This document shows positions 1 to 7,282 of a stretch of 13,296 bases of DNA, in pieces. The first letter of the stretch is position 1. The number at the start of each line of letters is the position of its first letter. The notes beneath the pieces are model-generated. The model did not search any database and was not told the DNA's origin. It was given only the letters and a program-made list of their open reading frames with translations. The DNA is from SIG578 sp045655125 (GTDB taxonomy: Bacteria > Bacillota > Clostridia > Oscillospirales > Ruminococcaceae). Where the stretch lies: the NCBI GenBank assembly GCA_045655125.1, contig JAZOOR010000027.1, positions 1 to 13,296 on the forward strand, read 5' to 3'. The position numbers and the translations under genes are program-made.

Positions 1-120
1 CGCTTCCAAGAAGAATATTAAATCCGTAAGCTGATTAAATTAAAAAACCCCCGCACACATATGTGTGCGGGGGTTTTTTAATTTAATCAGCTTACGGATT
101 TAATATTCTTCTTGGAAGCG
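1..120. repeat. Perfect 120-bp palindrome at the window edge
   Basis: Bases 1-60 are the exact reverse complement of bases 61-120, with the centre between 60 and 61 (CACAT|ATGTG). The inner part is the clpX terminator hairpin. The outer part duplicates, in inverted orientation, the last ten codons and stop of clpX: bases 2-34 on the plus strand read ASKKNIKSVS and TGA. The symmetry runs to base 1, so its true extent is unknown. A terminator does not need to mirror coding sequence, so the simplest reading is a fold-back artefact at a contig end, seeded by the near-perfect hairpin. A real inverted duplication is possible but less likely. Confidence 0.95.
42..79 (-). terminator. Intrinsic terminator of clpX
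   Basis: Just after the clpX stop (minus strand) comes A6, then the stem CCCCCGCACACA paired with TGTGTGCGGGGG, then T6. The flanking A6 and T6 also pair, so the hairpin would work in either direction. The apparent loop is almost absent because the palindrome is perfect. If the window edge is a fold-back artefact, the true loop and the sequence beyond it may differ. It closes the tig-clpP-clpX unit; no lon gene is visible because the window ends here. Confidence 0.75.
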
Positions 121-1388
121 TCTTTTCTCTTGGGGTCGCGCATGATTTTAACTGCGCTACCCTCCTCGATGCAGCCACTATTTACTATTATCTTTTCAAT
201 AGTCGGGTCGGAAGGCGTTTCAAACATAACATTTGTTAAAACCTCCTCCATAATAGCGCGTAGTCCGCGCGCTCCCGTTTTATTGGCAATCGCCTTTTTA
301 GCAACAGCGCGAAGTGCATCCGCAGTAAACTGGATTTCAACATCATCAAACGAGAAAAGATTTTCATACTGCTTGACAAGTGAATTTTTTGTTTCGGTAA
401 GAATCCTTACAAGAGCATCCTCATCAAGACTTTCAAGGCTTGTTATGCAAGGAACGCGGCCGATAAGCTCGGGGATGATACCAAACTTAATAAGGTCCTG
501 AGGGATAACCTTTGAAAGCAGATTTTCAGCCTCAGTTTCAGCCTTACTCTTGACATCAGCGCCAAAGCCTAATGCAGATGTGGAAACACGCTTTTCAATA
601 ATTTTCTCAAGACCGTCAAACGCGCCGCCGCAGATAAAGAGAATGTTCTTTGTATTTATCTGGATAAATTCCTGCTGAGGATGCTTTCTTCCGCCTCCGG
701 GGGGAACATTGGAAACAGTTCCCTCTATTATCTTAAGAAGTGCCTGCTGAACTCCCTCACCGCTTACGTCACGGGTAATGGAGCGATTTTCAGACCTTCT
801 TGCAATTTTATCGATTTCGTCAATATAAATTATACCACACTCTGCCTTTGCAACATCAAAATCAGCAGCCTGAATTAAGCGAAGAAGAATGTTTTCAACG
901 TCCTCGCCAACATATCCTGCCTCAGTGAGAGTGGTGGCATCGGCAATAGCAAAAGGAACATCGAGCGTTTTAGCAAGAGTTTGTGCGAGCAGTGTTTTTC
1001 CTACACCTGTAGGTCCCAAGAGAAGTACATTACTCTTTTGAAGCTCTACATCACTCTGTGTTGCGTGGTTAATATTGTTCATTATACGCTTATAATGATT
1101 ATATACAGCAACAGACAGCGCAATTTTTGCCTTTTCCTGACCGATTACATACTGGTCGAGCACCTCTTTAATCTGGGCAGGCTTGATTACGTTGATTTCT
1201 ACAGAATTCTTTTTAGCAGAATGTCTATGATGCGTAGGTTTTCCATCGGGGTAAAGCATATTATTACAATGCTCGATACATTCATTACAAATCGCAGCTG
1301 TGGGCGATGTTATAAGTGTATCAACCTGTTCCTGCGTTTTACCGCAGAAAATACAGCGTCTGTTATCTGTTCCGTTGCCATTTGGCAT
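87..1388 (-). CDS. clpX: ATP-dependent Clp protease ATP-binding subunit ClpX
   Basis: AAA+ unfoldase that recognises tagged or misfolded proteins, unfolds them with ATP and feeds them to the ClpP chamber in the cytoplasm. At 433 residues it has normal length and all landmarks. The N-terminal C4 zinc domain has Cys12, Cys15, Cys34 and Cys37. Walker A is GPTGVGKT (125-132), pore loop GYVG (158-161), Walker B IIYIDEID (186-193) and the RKH loop 234-236. The likely arginine finger is Arg311 and sensor 2 is GARGLR (372-377). The ClpP-docking tripeptide is LGF (273-275) where IGF is usual, a mild change. It lies 29 bp downstream of clpP on the same strand, so the two are almost surely cotranscribed. 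The ATG is preceded only by a weak GGGTGA site. The C-terminus is basic and its last codons are mirrored in the edge palindrome. Confidence 0.98.
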   Translation of the reverse strand: MPNGNGTDNRRCIFCGKTQEQVDTLITSPTAAICNECIEHCNNMLYPDGKPTHHRHSAKKNSVEINVIKPAQIKEVLDQYVIGQEKAKIALSVAVYNHYKRIMNNINHATQSDVELQKSNVLLLGPTGVGKTLLAQTLAKTLDVPFAIADATTLTEAGYVGEDVENILLRLIQAADFDVAKAECGIIYIDEIDKIARRSENRSITRDVSGEGVQQALLKIIEGTVSNVPPGGGRKHPQQEFIQINTKNILFICGGAFDGLEKIIEKRVSTSALGFGADVKSKAETEAENLLSKVIPQDLIKFGIIPELIGRVPCITSLESLDEDALVRILTETKNSLVKQYENLFSFDDVEIQFTADALRAVAKKAIANKTGARGLRAIMEEVLTNVMFETPSDPTIEKIIVNSGCIEEGSAVKIMRDPKRKDASKKNIKSVS

Positions 1389-1417
1389 AACTTTTCACCC
1401 GTTTTCTTTAAATGCTT

Positions 1418-1999
1418 TTATCTGTGGTCAATAACCTTATCCACAAGGCCGTAATCACACGCCTGCTGCGCAGTCATAAAATTATCTCTCTCTGTGTCCT
1501 TGACAATAACATCGAGAGGCTTGCCTGTGCGCTCAGAAAGAATTTGATTTAAGCGCGACTTAATACGAATGATATGCTCTGCGTGAATCATAATATCAGT
1601 TGCCTGACCTTTTGTACCGCCAAGAGGCTGATGAATCATAATTTCACTGTTGGGAAGAGCAAATCTCTTACCCTTTGCGCCTGCAGCGAGCAGAAATGCT
1701 CCCATACTTGCAGCCATACCAATGCAGATTGTGGATACATCAGGTTTGATATAATTCATAGTGTCAAAAATAGCCATACCTGCTGTAACAGAACCGCCGG
1801 GGCTATTGATATAGAGGTGAATATCTTTATCGGGGTCCTGACCCTCTAAATAAAGCATCTGAGCAACTACAAGGCTTGCTGTTGCATCGTTTACCTCATC
1901 ACAAAGCATAATAATTCTGTCGTTTAAAAGGCGGGAGAAAATATCATAGGAACGCTCTCCCCTGCTGGTTTGCTCTACTACCATAGGAACTAAACTCAT
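1418..1999 (-). CDS. clpP: ATP-dependent Clp protease proteolytic subunit ClpP
   Basis: Serine peptidase that assembles into two stacked heptameric rings and degrades substrates delivered by ClpX or other Clp ATPases. The length of 193 residues is standard. The catalytic triad is complete: Ser98 in GMAASMG, His123 in MIHQPLGG and Asp172 in TERDNF. The glycine-rich strand INSPGGSV (64-71) and the N-terminal loop are present. The propeptide is minimal (MSLVPMV), as in many Firmicutes. AAGGAGT lies 7 nt before the ATG, a good ribosome binding site. It sits between tig and clpX, the common order outside Bacillus. I see no CtsR-type heptamer repeat in the 125 bp before it, so expression probably comes from the tig promoter. 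Confidence 0.98.
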   Translation of the reverse strand: MSLVPMVVEQTSRGERSYDIFSRLLNDRIIMLCDEVNDATASLVVAQMLYLEGQDPDKDIHLYINSPGGSVTAGMAIFDTMNYIKPDVSTICIGMAASMGAFLLAAGAKGKRFALPNSEIMIHQPLGGTKGQATDIMIHAEHIIRIKSRLNQILSERTGKPLDVIVKDTERDNFMTAQQACDYGLVDKVIDHR

Positions 2000-2043
2000 G
2001 GCACTTACTCCTTTCCATAGGGAAATGATTTTTAAAACAGCCG

Positions 2044-2087
2044 TTCCGAAGCGATGATACTTAAACTTAAATATCAGCGCTTCGGAA
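2044..2087 (-). other. Strong hairpin between tig and clpP
   Basis: TTCCGAAGCG at 2044-2053 pairs with CGCTTCGGAA at 2078-2087. The stem continues past one A/G mismatch by five more pairs, leaving a loop of about 12 nt. In the tig-clpP transcript it lies about 40 nt after the tig stop. Only a TTTT a few bases downstream resembles a terminator tail, so it could be a leaky terminator, an RNase processing site or a stability hairpin that adjusts clpP relative to tig. A small TTTCC/GGAAA stem directly before the clpP ribosome binding site lies further downstream. Confidence 0.7.
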
Positions 2088-2124
2088 TCGCATTTAACAC
2101 TATTTTAGGATAGGCTGATGAAGA

Positions 2125-3633
2125 TTATTCAGCGTCAGCTTCCTTTTTTGCAGCGGGTTTCTTTGCTGCGGGCTTTTTAGCTGCAGTTGTAGTTTTCTTT
2201 GCAGTGGTGGTGGACTTTGCTGCGGTTGTGGTTTTCTTAGCAGCAGTTGTCTTCTTAGCAGCGGGCTTTTTCTCCTCAGCCTTCTCGCCTTCCTCTGCCT
2301 TTTTGGTTGCTGGTTTCTTTGCAGCGGGTTTCTTCGCAGCAGCCTTTTTCTCTTTTACAGAGATTTCAGCATTATCTCTTACAAAGTCAATAGCCTTCTG
2401 CATTGCAAGGTCCTTACCGATTTCCTCAGCAGGAATAAATGCTTTAACCTGCTCTACATCAATTCTGTAGCTCTCTGCAACCTTTTTATACTCAGCGTCG
2501 ATATCCTCATCAGAAGCGGAGAGGTTTTCAAGCTTTGCAATCTTTTCAAGTGCAAGGCGGATTTTAACCTGTCTCTCAGCCTGCTCACGGAAGGTTTTAC
2601 GGAATGCATCCATATCCATACCTGTGTACTGGAGATAAAGCTCAAGCTTCATACCCTGAGCTTCAAGACGGCTTGAGAAGTCTCTGACCATATCGTCAAC
2701 GCTGTTTTCAAACATAACCTCGGGGATTTCAGCCTTCATATTAGCAATAACTGCATCGATAAGCTTATCCTCAACCTCAGCGGTTGCAGCATTTTCATTG
2801 CGTTCGGAAAGCTTTTTCTCTGTATCCTTCTTAAATTCATCAAGGCTCTCAAACTCGGTGACATCCTTAATAAACTCATCATCAACCTCGGGAAGCTCAC
2901 GAACCTTAATCTCATGAAGCTTGCACTTAAACACAGCTGCTTTTCCTGCAAGCTCGGGAGCATGATACTCCTCAGGGAATGTTACATTAACATCAAACTC
3001 ATCGCCGATATTTTTGCCGACAATCTGCTCCTCAAAGCCGGGGATAAACTGACCTGAGCCAAGAACTAAAGGCTGTTTTTCACCCTTGCCTCCCTCGAAA
3101 GCAACACCATCAACAAACCCTTCATAATCGATAATAGTGTTATCGCCATTCTGTGCAGCTCTATCCTCAACATTGATTATACGACCATTACGGTTGCGAA
3201 GATTGTCGATTTCTGCGTTTATGTCATCTTCAGTTACTTTTTTAACCTCTTTGGTAGCCTTAATTCCCTTATAATCGGAAACCTCAACCTCAGGCTTAAC
3301 AGTAACCTTTGCTTTAAAGGTAAATCCGTTTTCATCAACAGAAACAACCTCAATATCAGCACGATCAACAGGTTCAAGCTGAGCCTCAACAATAGCATCA
3401 CTGTAAGCTACGGGATAAAGCTCATTTACGGCATCCTCATAAAAAATCTCTTTACCATAGATTTTCTCGATAAAGGAACGGGGAGCCTTTCCGGGACGGA
3501 AGCCTTTTACGTTGATTTTACCGACATTCTTGCGGTATGCGCTTGCACATGCGCTTTCAAACTCTTCTGCTCCGACCGAAATCTCAAGCTCATACTTGTT
3601 GGTTTCGATTTGATTCTTAGAAACTAATGTCAT
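2125..3633 (-). CDS. tig: Trigger factor with a long Lys/Ala-rich C-terminal tail
   Basis: Ribosome-associated chaperone and peptidyl-prolyl isomerase that shields nascent chains at the exit tunnel. The N-terminal domain has the ribosome-docking signature GFRPGKAPR (44-52). An FKBP-type domain follows at about 163-243 (IIDYEGFVDG, GSGQFIPGFE, FPEEYHAPELAGK), then the helical substrate-binding arms to about residue 426. That core matches the family's usual length of about 430. Residues 427-502 are an added low-complexity tail of KKPAA, KKTTTAA and similar units, with a short acidic break (EEGEKAEEK), looking like bacterial histone-H1-like tails. AGGAGG lies 7-8 nt before the ATG, and a promoter is visible at 3697-3725. 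First gene of tig-clpP-clpX. The family call is certain; the tail's role is unknown. Confidence 0.97.
   Translation of the reverse strand: MTLVSKNQIETNKYELEISVGAEEFESACASAYRKNVGKINVKGFRPGKAPRSFIEKIYGKEIFYEDAVNELYPVAYSDAIVEAQLEPVDRADIEVVSVDENGFTFKAKVTVKPEVEVSDYKGIKATKEVKKVTEDDINAEIDNLRNRNGRIINVEDRAAQNGDNTIIDYEGFVDGVAFEGGKGEKQPLVLGSGQFIPGFEEQIVGKNIGDEFDVNVTFPEEYHAPELAGKAAVFKCKLHEIKVRELPEVDDEFIKDVTEFESLDEFKKDTEKKLSERNENAATAEVEDKLIDAVIANMKAEIPEVMFENSVDDMVRDFSSRLEAQGMKLELYLQYTGMDMDAFRKTFREQAERQVKIRLALEKIAKLENLSASDEDIDAEYKKVAESYRIDVEQVKAFIPAEEIGKDLAMQKAIDFVRDNAEISVKEKKAAAKKPAAKKPATKKAEEGEKAEEKKPAAKKTTAAKKTTTAAKSTTTAKKTTTAAKKPAAKKPAAKKEADAE
2128..2355 (-). repeat. Low-complexity Lys/Ala/Thr/Pro-coding tract
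   Basis: This part of tig encodes the trigger-factor tail from KEKKAAAKKP to the end. The codons form imperfect short repeats in which AAG/AAA pairs alternate with GCT/GCA/ACA/ACC runs. The protein units are AAKKP, AAKKTTT and AAKSTTT. Such tracts commonly expand and shrink by slippage, so length variation between strains is expected. The opposite strand gives hydrophobic Ala/Phe-rich open frames that are shadows of this repeat. Confidence 0.9.
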
Positions 3634-3696
3634 TTTTACATCCTCCTGATTTTCGCTTGCGCTTAAAAATATTATTTAAATAACATTATCTGTATG

Positions 3697-3725
3697 ATTA
3701 TAACACAAAAATTTTTGAATTACCA
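3697..3725 (-). promoter_or_regulatory. Extended -10 promoter of tig-clpP-clpX
   Basis: On the minus strand TATAAT lies at 3702-3697, preceded by TGT, which gives a TGnTATAAT extended -10. At 17-bp spacing the -35 position reads TGGTAA, a poor match, which fits an extended -10 promoter. The predicted start near 3690 leaves an untranslated leader of roughly 57 nt before the tig ATG. Confidence 0.7.
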
Positions 3726-3728
3726 CTA

Positions 3729-3764
3729 TTTTTTTAACTTTTTTTACCTTTTTTCATTGTTTTT
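3729..3764 (-). promoter_or_regulatory. Phased A-tracts upstream of the tig promoter
   Basis: Runs of T on the plus strand (A on the minus strand) begin at 3729 (7), 3739 (7), 3749 (6) and 3760 (5), so they repeat every 10-11 bp. They occupy about -39 to -74 relative to the predicted tig start. A fifth tract, AAAAATTTTT at 3707-3716, is about two turns away and in phase. A-tracts at helical spacing are known to bend DNA, and AT-rich DNA just above -35 can act as an UP element. The preceding gene ends at 3768, so this tract is nearly the whole spacer beyond the promoter. Confidence 0.65.
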
Positions 3765-3767
3765 CGG

Positions 3768-4463
3768 CTAAAAAATCTTGTGAGGCACAAATTCAAGATA
3801 ATCACAAGACACAAGGCGGAAATCTATGCCGTCATAGATGCCGTCAATAGCATACCTGTAGCCGTTTCCGTGAATATGTCCGTAATAGCATTTCTTAATA
3901 TTATAGCGCTTTAAAATATCAAAAATTTCGCTGCAGACGGTTTCTGCGTAAATGGGCGGGTAGTGAAGAAAAACTATAGGCTGTCTTCCGCTCTCTGTGC
4001 AGGATAAAATTGATGTTTCAAGACGCATTGCCTCGCGGTCTAAAATTTTTTTGTCCTGAGCCCTTCCCGATTCATTTATCCAACCGCGCGACCCGCAAAT
4101 TCCATACTCTTCTCCGTACGGAAAAAAGTTATTATGCAGAATTTTTAAGGTGGTAAGGGCGTTTTTCTCAAAAAAATCTTCCATTTTACTGCGCGAAGTC
4201 CAAAAGTAATCGTGGTTACCCTTAAGAATTATCTTTTCCTTGCCTGCAAGAGCATCAAGAAAAGCAAAATCCGCTAAAGATTCATTTAAATTCATACCCC
4301 ACGAGATATCACCCGGTATGACAACGGTGTCTTCTGCGCCTATCTGCTCATTCCAATTTTGCTCAAGCTTTTTTACATAATCCTGCCATCGACCGCCAAA
4401 AACATCCATCGGTTTGTCGCAGGATAATGACAAATGCGGGTCTGAGATACAGTAGAGTGACAT
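3768..4463 (-). CDS. Calcineurin-like metallophosphoesterase
   Basis: Predicted cytoplasmic two-metal phosphohydrolase; the substrate cannot be told from sequence. The family metal ligands are all visible in order: DPH (Asp8, His10), GD at 51-52, GNHD (82-85), HYPP with His167, and GHIHG (195-199). The length of 231 residues suits a single-domain enzyme, and I see no signal peptide or membrane segment. It resembles the small group of predicted phosphohydrolases often listed as COG1768, from memory. GGAGGAG lies 5 nt before the ATG. It follows thrC by 14 bp and is probably the last gene of the long operon. No terminator hairpin is seen after it, only the A-tract region above tig. Confidence 0.88.
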   Translation of the reverse strand: MSLYCISDPHLSLSCDKPMDVFGGRWQDYVKKLEQNWNEQIGAEDTVVIPGDISWGMNLNESLADFAFLDALAGKEKIILKGNHDYFWTSRSKMEDFFEKNALTTLKILHNNFFPYGEEYGICGSRGWINESGRAQDKKILDREAMRLETSILSCTESGRQPIVFLHYPPIYAETVCSEIFDILKRYNIKKCYYGHIHGNGYRYAIDGIYDGIDFRLVSCDYLEFVPHKIF

Positions 4464-4477
4464 TGTCGCTCCTCCGT

Positions 4478-5974
4478 TTAGTCTATTTTTAGAGTTTCAA
4501 GCACGACCTTTTCCATTTCCTGCTTTTTGCAAACATTATTAAAGCGCACCTCTTTATTTTTAAGGCTCTTAAGCTGAGTGGGAGCCTTAGTGCCGCTTAC
4601 ACTCTCGAGTATATCGATAACCTCAAATTCGTCCTCTGCCTTTTTATCTACTGCAACAGCAGAAAGAACATCGCTTGCAAACTTATAAGGACTTGCGGTT
4701 GAAACAATAACAGTTTTAGTAAGGTCGCCTGTTTCTTTGAAATAATCCTCATAAACCTTAACTGCAACGGCTGTGTGGGTGTCACACAGATAGTTGTACT
4801 TCTTAAAGGTCTGAGAAATGGTTTCAAGTGTCTCAGCATCGCTACAGCAGCCGCCAACAAACAGCTTTGAAATTTTCTCCTGTATTTCCTTATCGACTGT
4901 GTATTTGCCGTCACTTGCCAGAGCGCTCATAAACTCACAAAGCTTTTTGTCATCCTTGCCGCTCATATCGTAAATAAGGCGCTCAAGGTTGCTTGAAATG
5001 AGAATATCCATAGAGGGAGAAACAGTTGTAAAGAACTCTCTGTTTTTATCGTATGTTCCTGTTTTGATAAAGTCGGTAAGTACATTATTGGAATTTGAGG
5101 CGCAAATAAGCTTATTTATGGGAACACCCATCTGCATAGCATAATAGCCTGCAAGGATATTGCCGAAATTACCTGTGGGAACAACAAAGTTAACCTTGTC
5201 CCCTGCCTTGATATCGCCGTTTTTAATAAGGCGGCAGTAGGAAGAGACATAATAAACCACCTGAGGAACAAGCCTGCCCCAGTTGATTGAGTTGGCACTT
5301 GAGAAAATCATATTATTCATAGACAGCTTTTCACGCATTTTAGGGTCGGTGAAAATTGCCTTTACTCCGCTCTGAGCGTGGTCAAAGTTACCATCAATTC
5401 CGCAAACGCAGACATTTTCACCCTCCTGAGTGTTCATCTGCAGCTTCTGAACCTTGCTGACTCCGTCCTCGGGATAAAATACCAGTATTCCTGTTCCCTC
5501 AACATCCTTAAAGCCCTCTAATGCTGCTTTTCCCGTATCGCCCGAGGTAGCAACAAGGATAACGATTTTCTTGTTATCAAGAACTGTTTTTGCAGAGGTC
5601 ATCATAAGATGCGGAAGGATTTGGAGAGCCATATCCTTAAATGCGCAGGTGGGTCCATGCCACAGCTCAAGAACAGATGCTGTTCCGCTAAGCTTGTGGA
5701 TAGGAGCTATTTCATCAGACTCAAATTTCTTTGAGGTGTATGCGCTATTTACACAGTTGTCGATTTCCTCTTTTGTAAAATCGGTTAAAAACTTGGAAAG
5801 AACGGTTTTAGCAATAGTGCGATAGTTTGAGGTTGACATATCTTCAAGCTGTTTTAAAGAAAGCTTGGGGATTTCAGATGGTACAAAAAGGCCTCCCTCT
5901 TCTGAAATACCGTTTGCAATAGCAAACTTTGATGTTTTTAAGACCTGACTGTTTCTTGTGCTGTTGTAATACAT
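4478..5974 (-). CDS. thrC: Threonine synthase
   Basis: PLP enzyme that converts O-phosphohomoserine to threonine, the last step of threonine synthesis. The 498-residue length fits the long bacterial/fungal form. The N-terminal domain YYNSTRN and EEGGLFVP is typical. Lys113 in GPTCAFKDMALQ is the PLP-binding lysine. Other signatures are ATSGDTGKAA (142-151), SANSINWGR (226-234) and the phosphate-binding loop PTGNFGNILAG (266-276). The gene starts 12 bp after the dipeptidase gene, and its AAGGAAG site overlaps that gene's stop, so translation is probably coupled. No thrA, thrB, T-box or leader peptide lies here, so control by threonine at this locus is not evident. Confidence 0.97.
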   Translation of the reverse strand: MYYNSTRNSQVLKTSKFAIANGISEEGGLFVPSEIPKLSLKQLEDMSTSNYRTIAKTVLSKFLTDFTKEEIDNCVNSAYTSKKFESDEIAPIHKLSGTASVLELWHGPTCAFKDMALQILPHLMMTSAKTVLDNKKIVILVATSGDTGKAALEGFKDVEGTGILVFYPEDGVSKVQKLQMNTQEGENVCVCGIDGNFDHAQSGVKAIFTDPKMREKLSMNNMIFSSANSINWGRLVPQVVYYVSSYCRLIKNGDIKAGDKVNFVVPTGNFGNILAGYYAMQMGVPINKLICASNSNNVLTDFIKTGTYDKNREFFTTVSPSMDILISSNLERLIYDMSGKDDKKLCEFMSALASDGKYTVDKEIQEKISKLFVGGCCSDAETLETISQTFKKYNYLCDTHTAVAVKVYEDYFKETGDLTKTVIVSTASPYKFASDVLSAVAVDKKAEDEFEVIDILESVSGTKAPTQLKSLKNKEVRFNNVCKKQEMEKVVLETLKID

Positions 5975-5986
5975 ATTTACACTTCC

Positions 5987-6901
5987 TTATAGATTATCTA
6001 AAAAGAATTTTTCTGCATTTTTATATAAAATTTTATCTGTTATTTTAGGCGAGAAGCCATTTTCAAGGAAAAGTTCCTCTATTTTTGAAAGCTTATAGTC
6101 GCTATCAAAATCAGAGACCATTTTACCGCCGTCATAATCTGTTCCAATAGCTAAAACATTCTCTCCGCCGAGAGAAAGAATATGCTCTGCATGGCGAAGA
6201 ATATCTACTGCGCCCGCCTTTTCGGGAAAATTATCTAAAAAGCCCGAGTAAAAGTTAAGTCCTATAAGGCATTTTCTGCGAATCATTTCGCAAATTTCTT
6301 CATCGGTAAGATTTCTTTTGTGATTACATATGCTTCGCGCGTTACTGTGGCTTGCAGCAAAAGGCTTTTTTGCGACTTTACATACATCCTCAAAGCCCGC
6401 ATCTGAAAGATGCGAAACATCTATAATTATACCGTTTTTTTCTAAAAGCGGTATACACTCTCTGCCAAACGGCTTTAGACCGCGGTTTTTAAGCTGTCCA
6501 AACCCCAATGAATTCTCACCATTCCATGTAAGTGTCAACATCTTTACACCTAAAGATGCAAGATTTTCTATCTCAAAAAGCTTACCATTCAATACAGCGC
6601 CGTTTTCAACCGTTAAAACCAATCCGATTTTGCTGTTTAAAAGAGTTTTTTTATCAGTTATCTGAGTGATTTCGTTTTCAAAAAGAGAAAGCTGGGTTTT
6701 GAAAACACTATAAAGCTCATTAAATCTTTGGTTTGCCTCGGGCTCGGTGAGTGCATCGTCTGTCCACACGGCAAAGCATCTTATACATTTTTGATATTGC
6801 CGCATTGAATCAAGGCTGACTGTTGCGGGTGATTTTTCAAGGTTTCCGCCTAATCTGCAGATTTTATCCAGAGTGTCGCAGTGCAAATCAAAAAGCTTCA
6901 T
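5987..6901 (-). CDS. Membrane dipeptidase-family (M19) peptidase
   Basis: Zinc peptidase of the renal/membrane dipeptidase family, which cleaves dipeptides, in some members with D-residues. The dinuclear zinc ligands are in place: His7 and Asp9 in DLHCDT, Glu99 in LTVENGA, His164 in IDVSHLSD and His185 in ASHSNAR. The substrate-site segment IGTDYDG (252-258) is also present. The 304-residue length is typical of short bacterial members. There is no signal peptide, so the enzyme is likely cytoplasmic and may recycle peptides. GAGGTG precedes the ATG by 5 nt and overlaps the yraN stop. Placement between yraN and thrC suggests operon membership rather than shared function. Confidence 0.92.
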   Translation of the reverse strand: MKLFDLHCDTLDKICRLGGNLEKSPATVSLDSMRQYQKCIRCFAVWTDDALTEPEANQRFNELYSVFKTQLSLFENEITQITDKKTLLNSKIGLVLTVENGAVLNGKLFEIENLASLGVKMLTLTWNGENSLGFGQLKNRGLKPFGRECIPLLEKNGIIIDVSHLSDAGFEDVCKVAKKPFAASHSNARSICNHKRNLTDEEICEMIRRKCLIGLNFYSGFLDNFPEKAGAVDILRHAEHILSLGGENVLAIGTDYDGGKMVSDFDSDYKLSKIEELFLENGFSPKITDKILYKNAEKFFLDNL

Positions 6902-6910
6902 ATCATCACC

Positions 6911-7282
6911 TCAAAAGGCATTTTCTATATATGTATGCTCTTTTATTATATGCTTTGCGTCTTCCCTTTTTTCAAGCAATACCTCAGAAACATCAAAGCG
7001 CGGCTGACAGTCACAGCCATACTGAATCAGAAAGTACTGCGCGGTTTTAATGCATTTTTGCTGCTTGTGATAATCTACAGCTTCACGCGGAGAGAAAATC
7101 GCATCCTCGCTACGAGTTTTCACCTCGACAAATACAACAACATCATTTTTAGATGCTATGATATCAATTTCGCCAAATCTCGAATGAAAATTGCGTCTGA
7201 TTATCTTGTAGCCTTGTTTTTTAAGGTATTTTACAGTAAAATCCTCGCCAAAAACACCTATCTCGGCGCGCTTATTTATCAT
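6911..7282 (-). CDS. yraN: YraN/UPF0102 family endonuclease-like protein
   Basis: Small protein (123 residues) of the UPF0102 family, which has the Holliday-resolvase-like PD-(D/E)xK nuclease fold; its cellular role is not firmly known. The signature GEIDII (37-42) followed by VFVEVKTR (50-57) gives the Asp40, Glu53 and Lys55 triad. A later RFDVSEV (95-101) is also typical of the family. Its start lies inside the end of rnhB with an 11-bp overlap, and an AGAGGC site lies within rnhB. Presence directly after rnhB is the usual Firmicutes arrangement and supports the call. Confidence 0.93.
   Translation of the reverse strand: MINKRAEIGVFGEDFTVKYLKKQGYKIIRRNFHSRFGEIDIIASKNDVVVFVEVKTRSEDAIFSPREAVDYHKQQKCIKTAQYFLIQYGCDCQPRFDVSEVLLEKREDAKHIIKEHTYIENAF

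Noticed and set aside
1..120. Possible linear-replicon hairpin end, CRISPR-like repeat or insertion-sequence end
   Set aside because: It contains a plain clpX terminator and mirrored clpX codons; no transposase, spacers or target-site duplication are visible, so a contig fold-back is simpler.
2000..2124. CtsR or HrcA/CIRCE operator upstream of clpP
   Set aside because: I looked for repeated GGTCAAA-type heptamers and for the TTAGCACTC-type inverted repeat and saw neither; the repeat present is a different hairpin.
2204..2470. Plus-strand open frame rich in Ala, Val and Phe that could look like a membrane protein
   Set aside because: It is the reverse complement of the Lys/Ala repeat tail of trigger factor; the composition follows from the repeat and there is no ribosome binding site.
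5975..5986. T-box or leader-peptide attenuator controlling thrC
   Set aside because: Only 12 bp separate thrC from the dipeptidase gene, which is too short for such an element.
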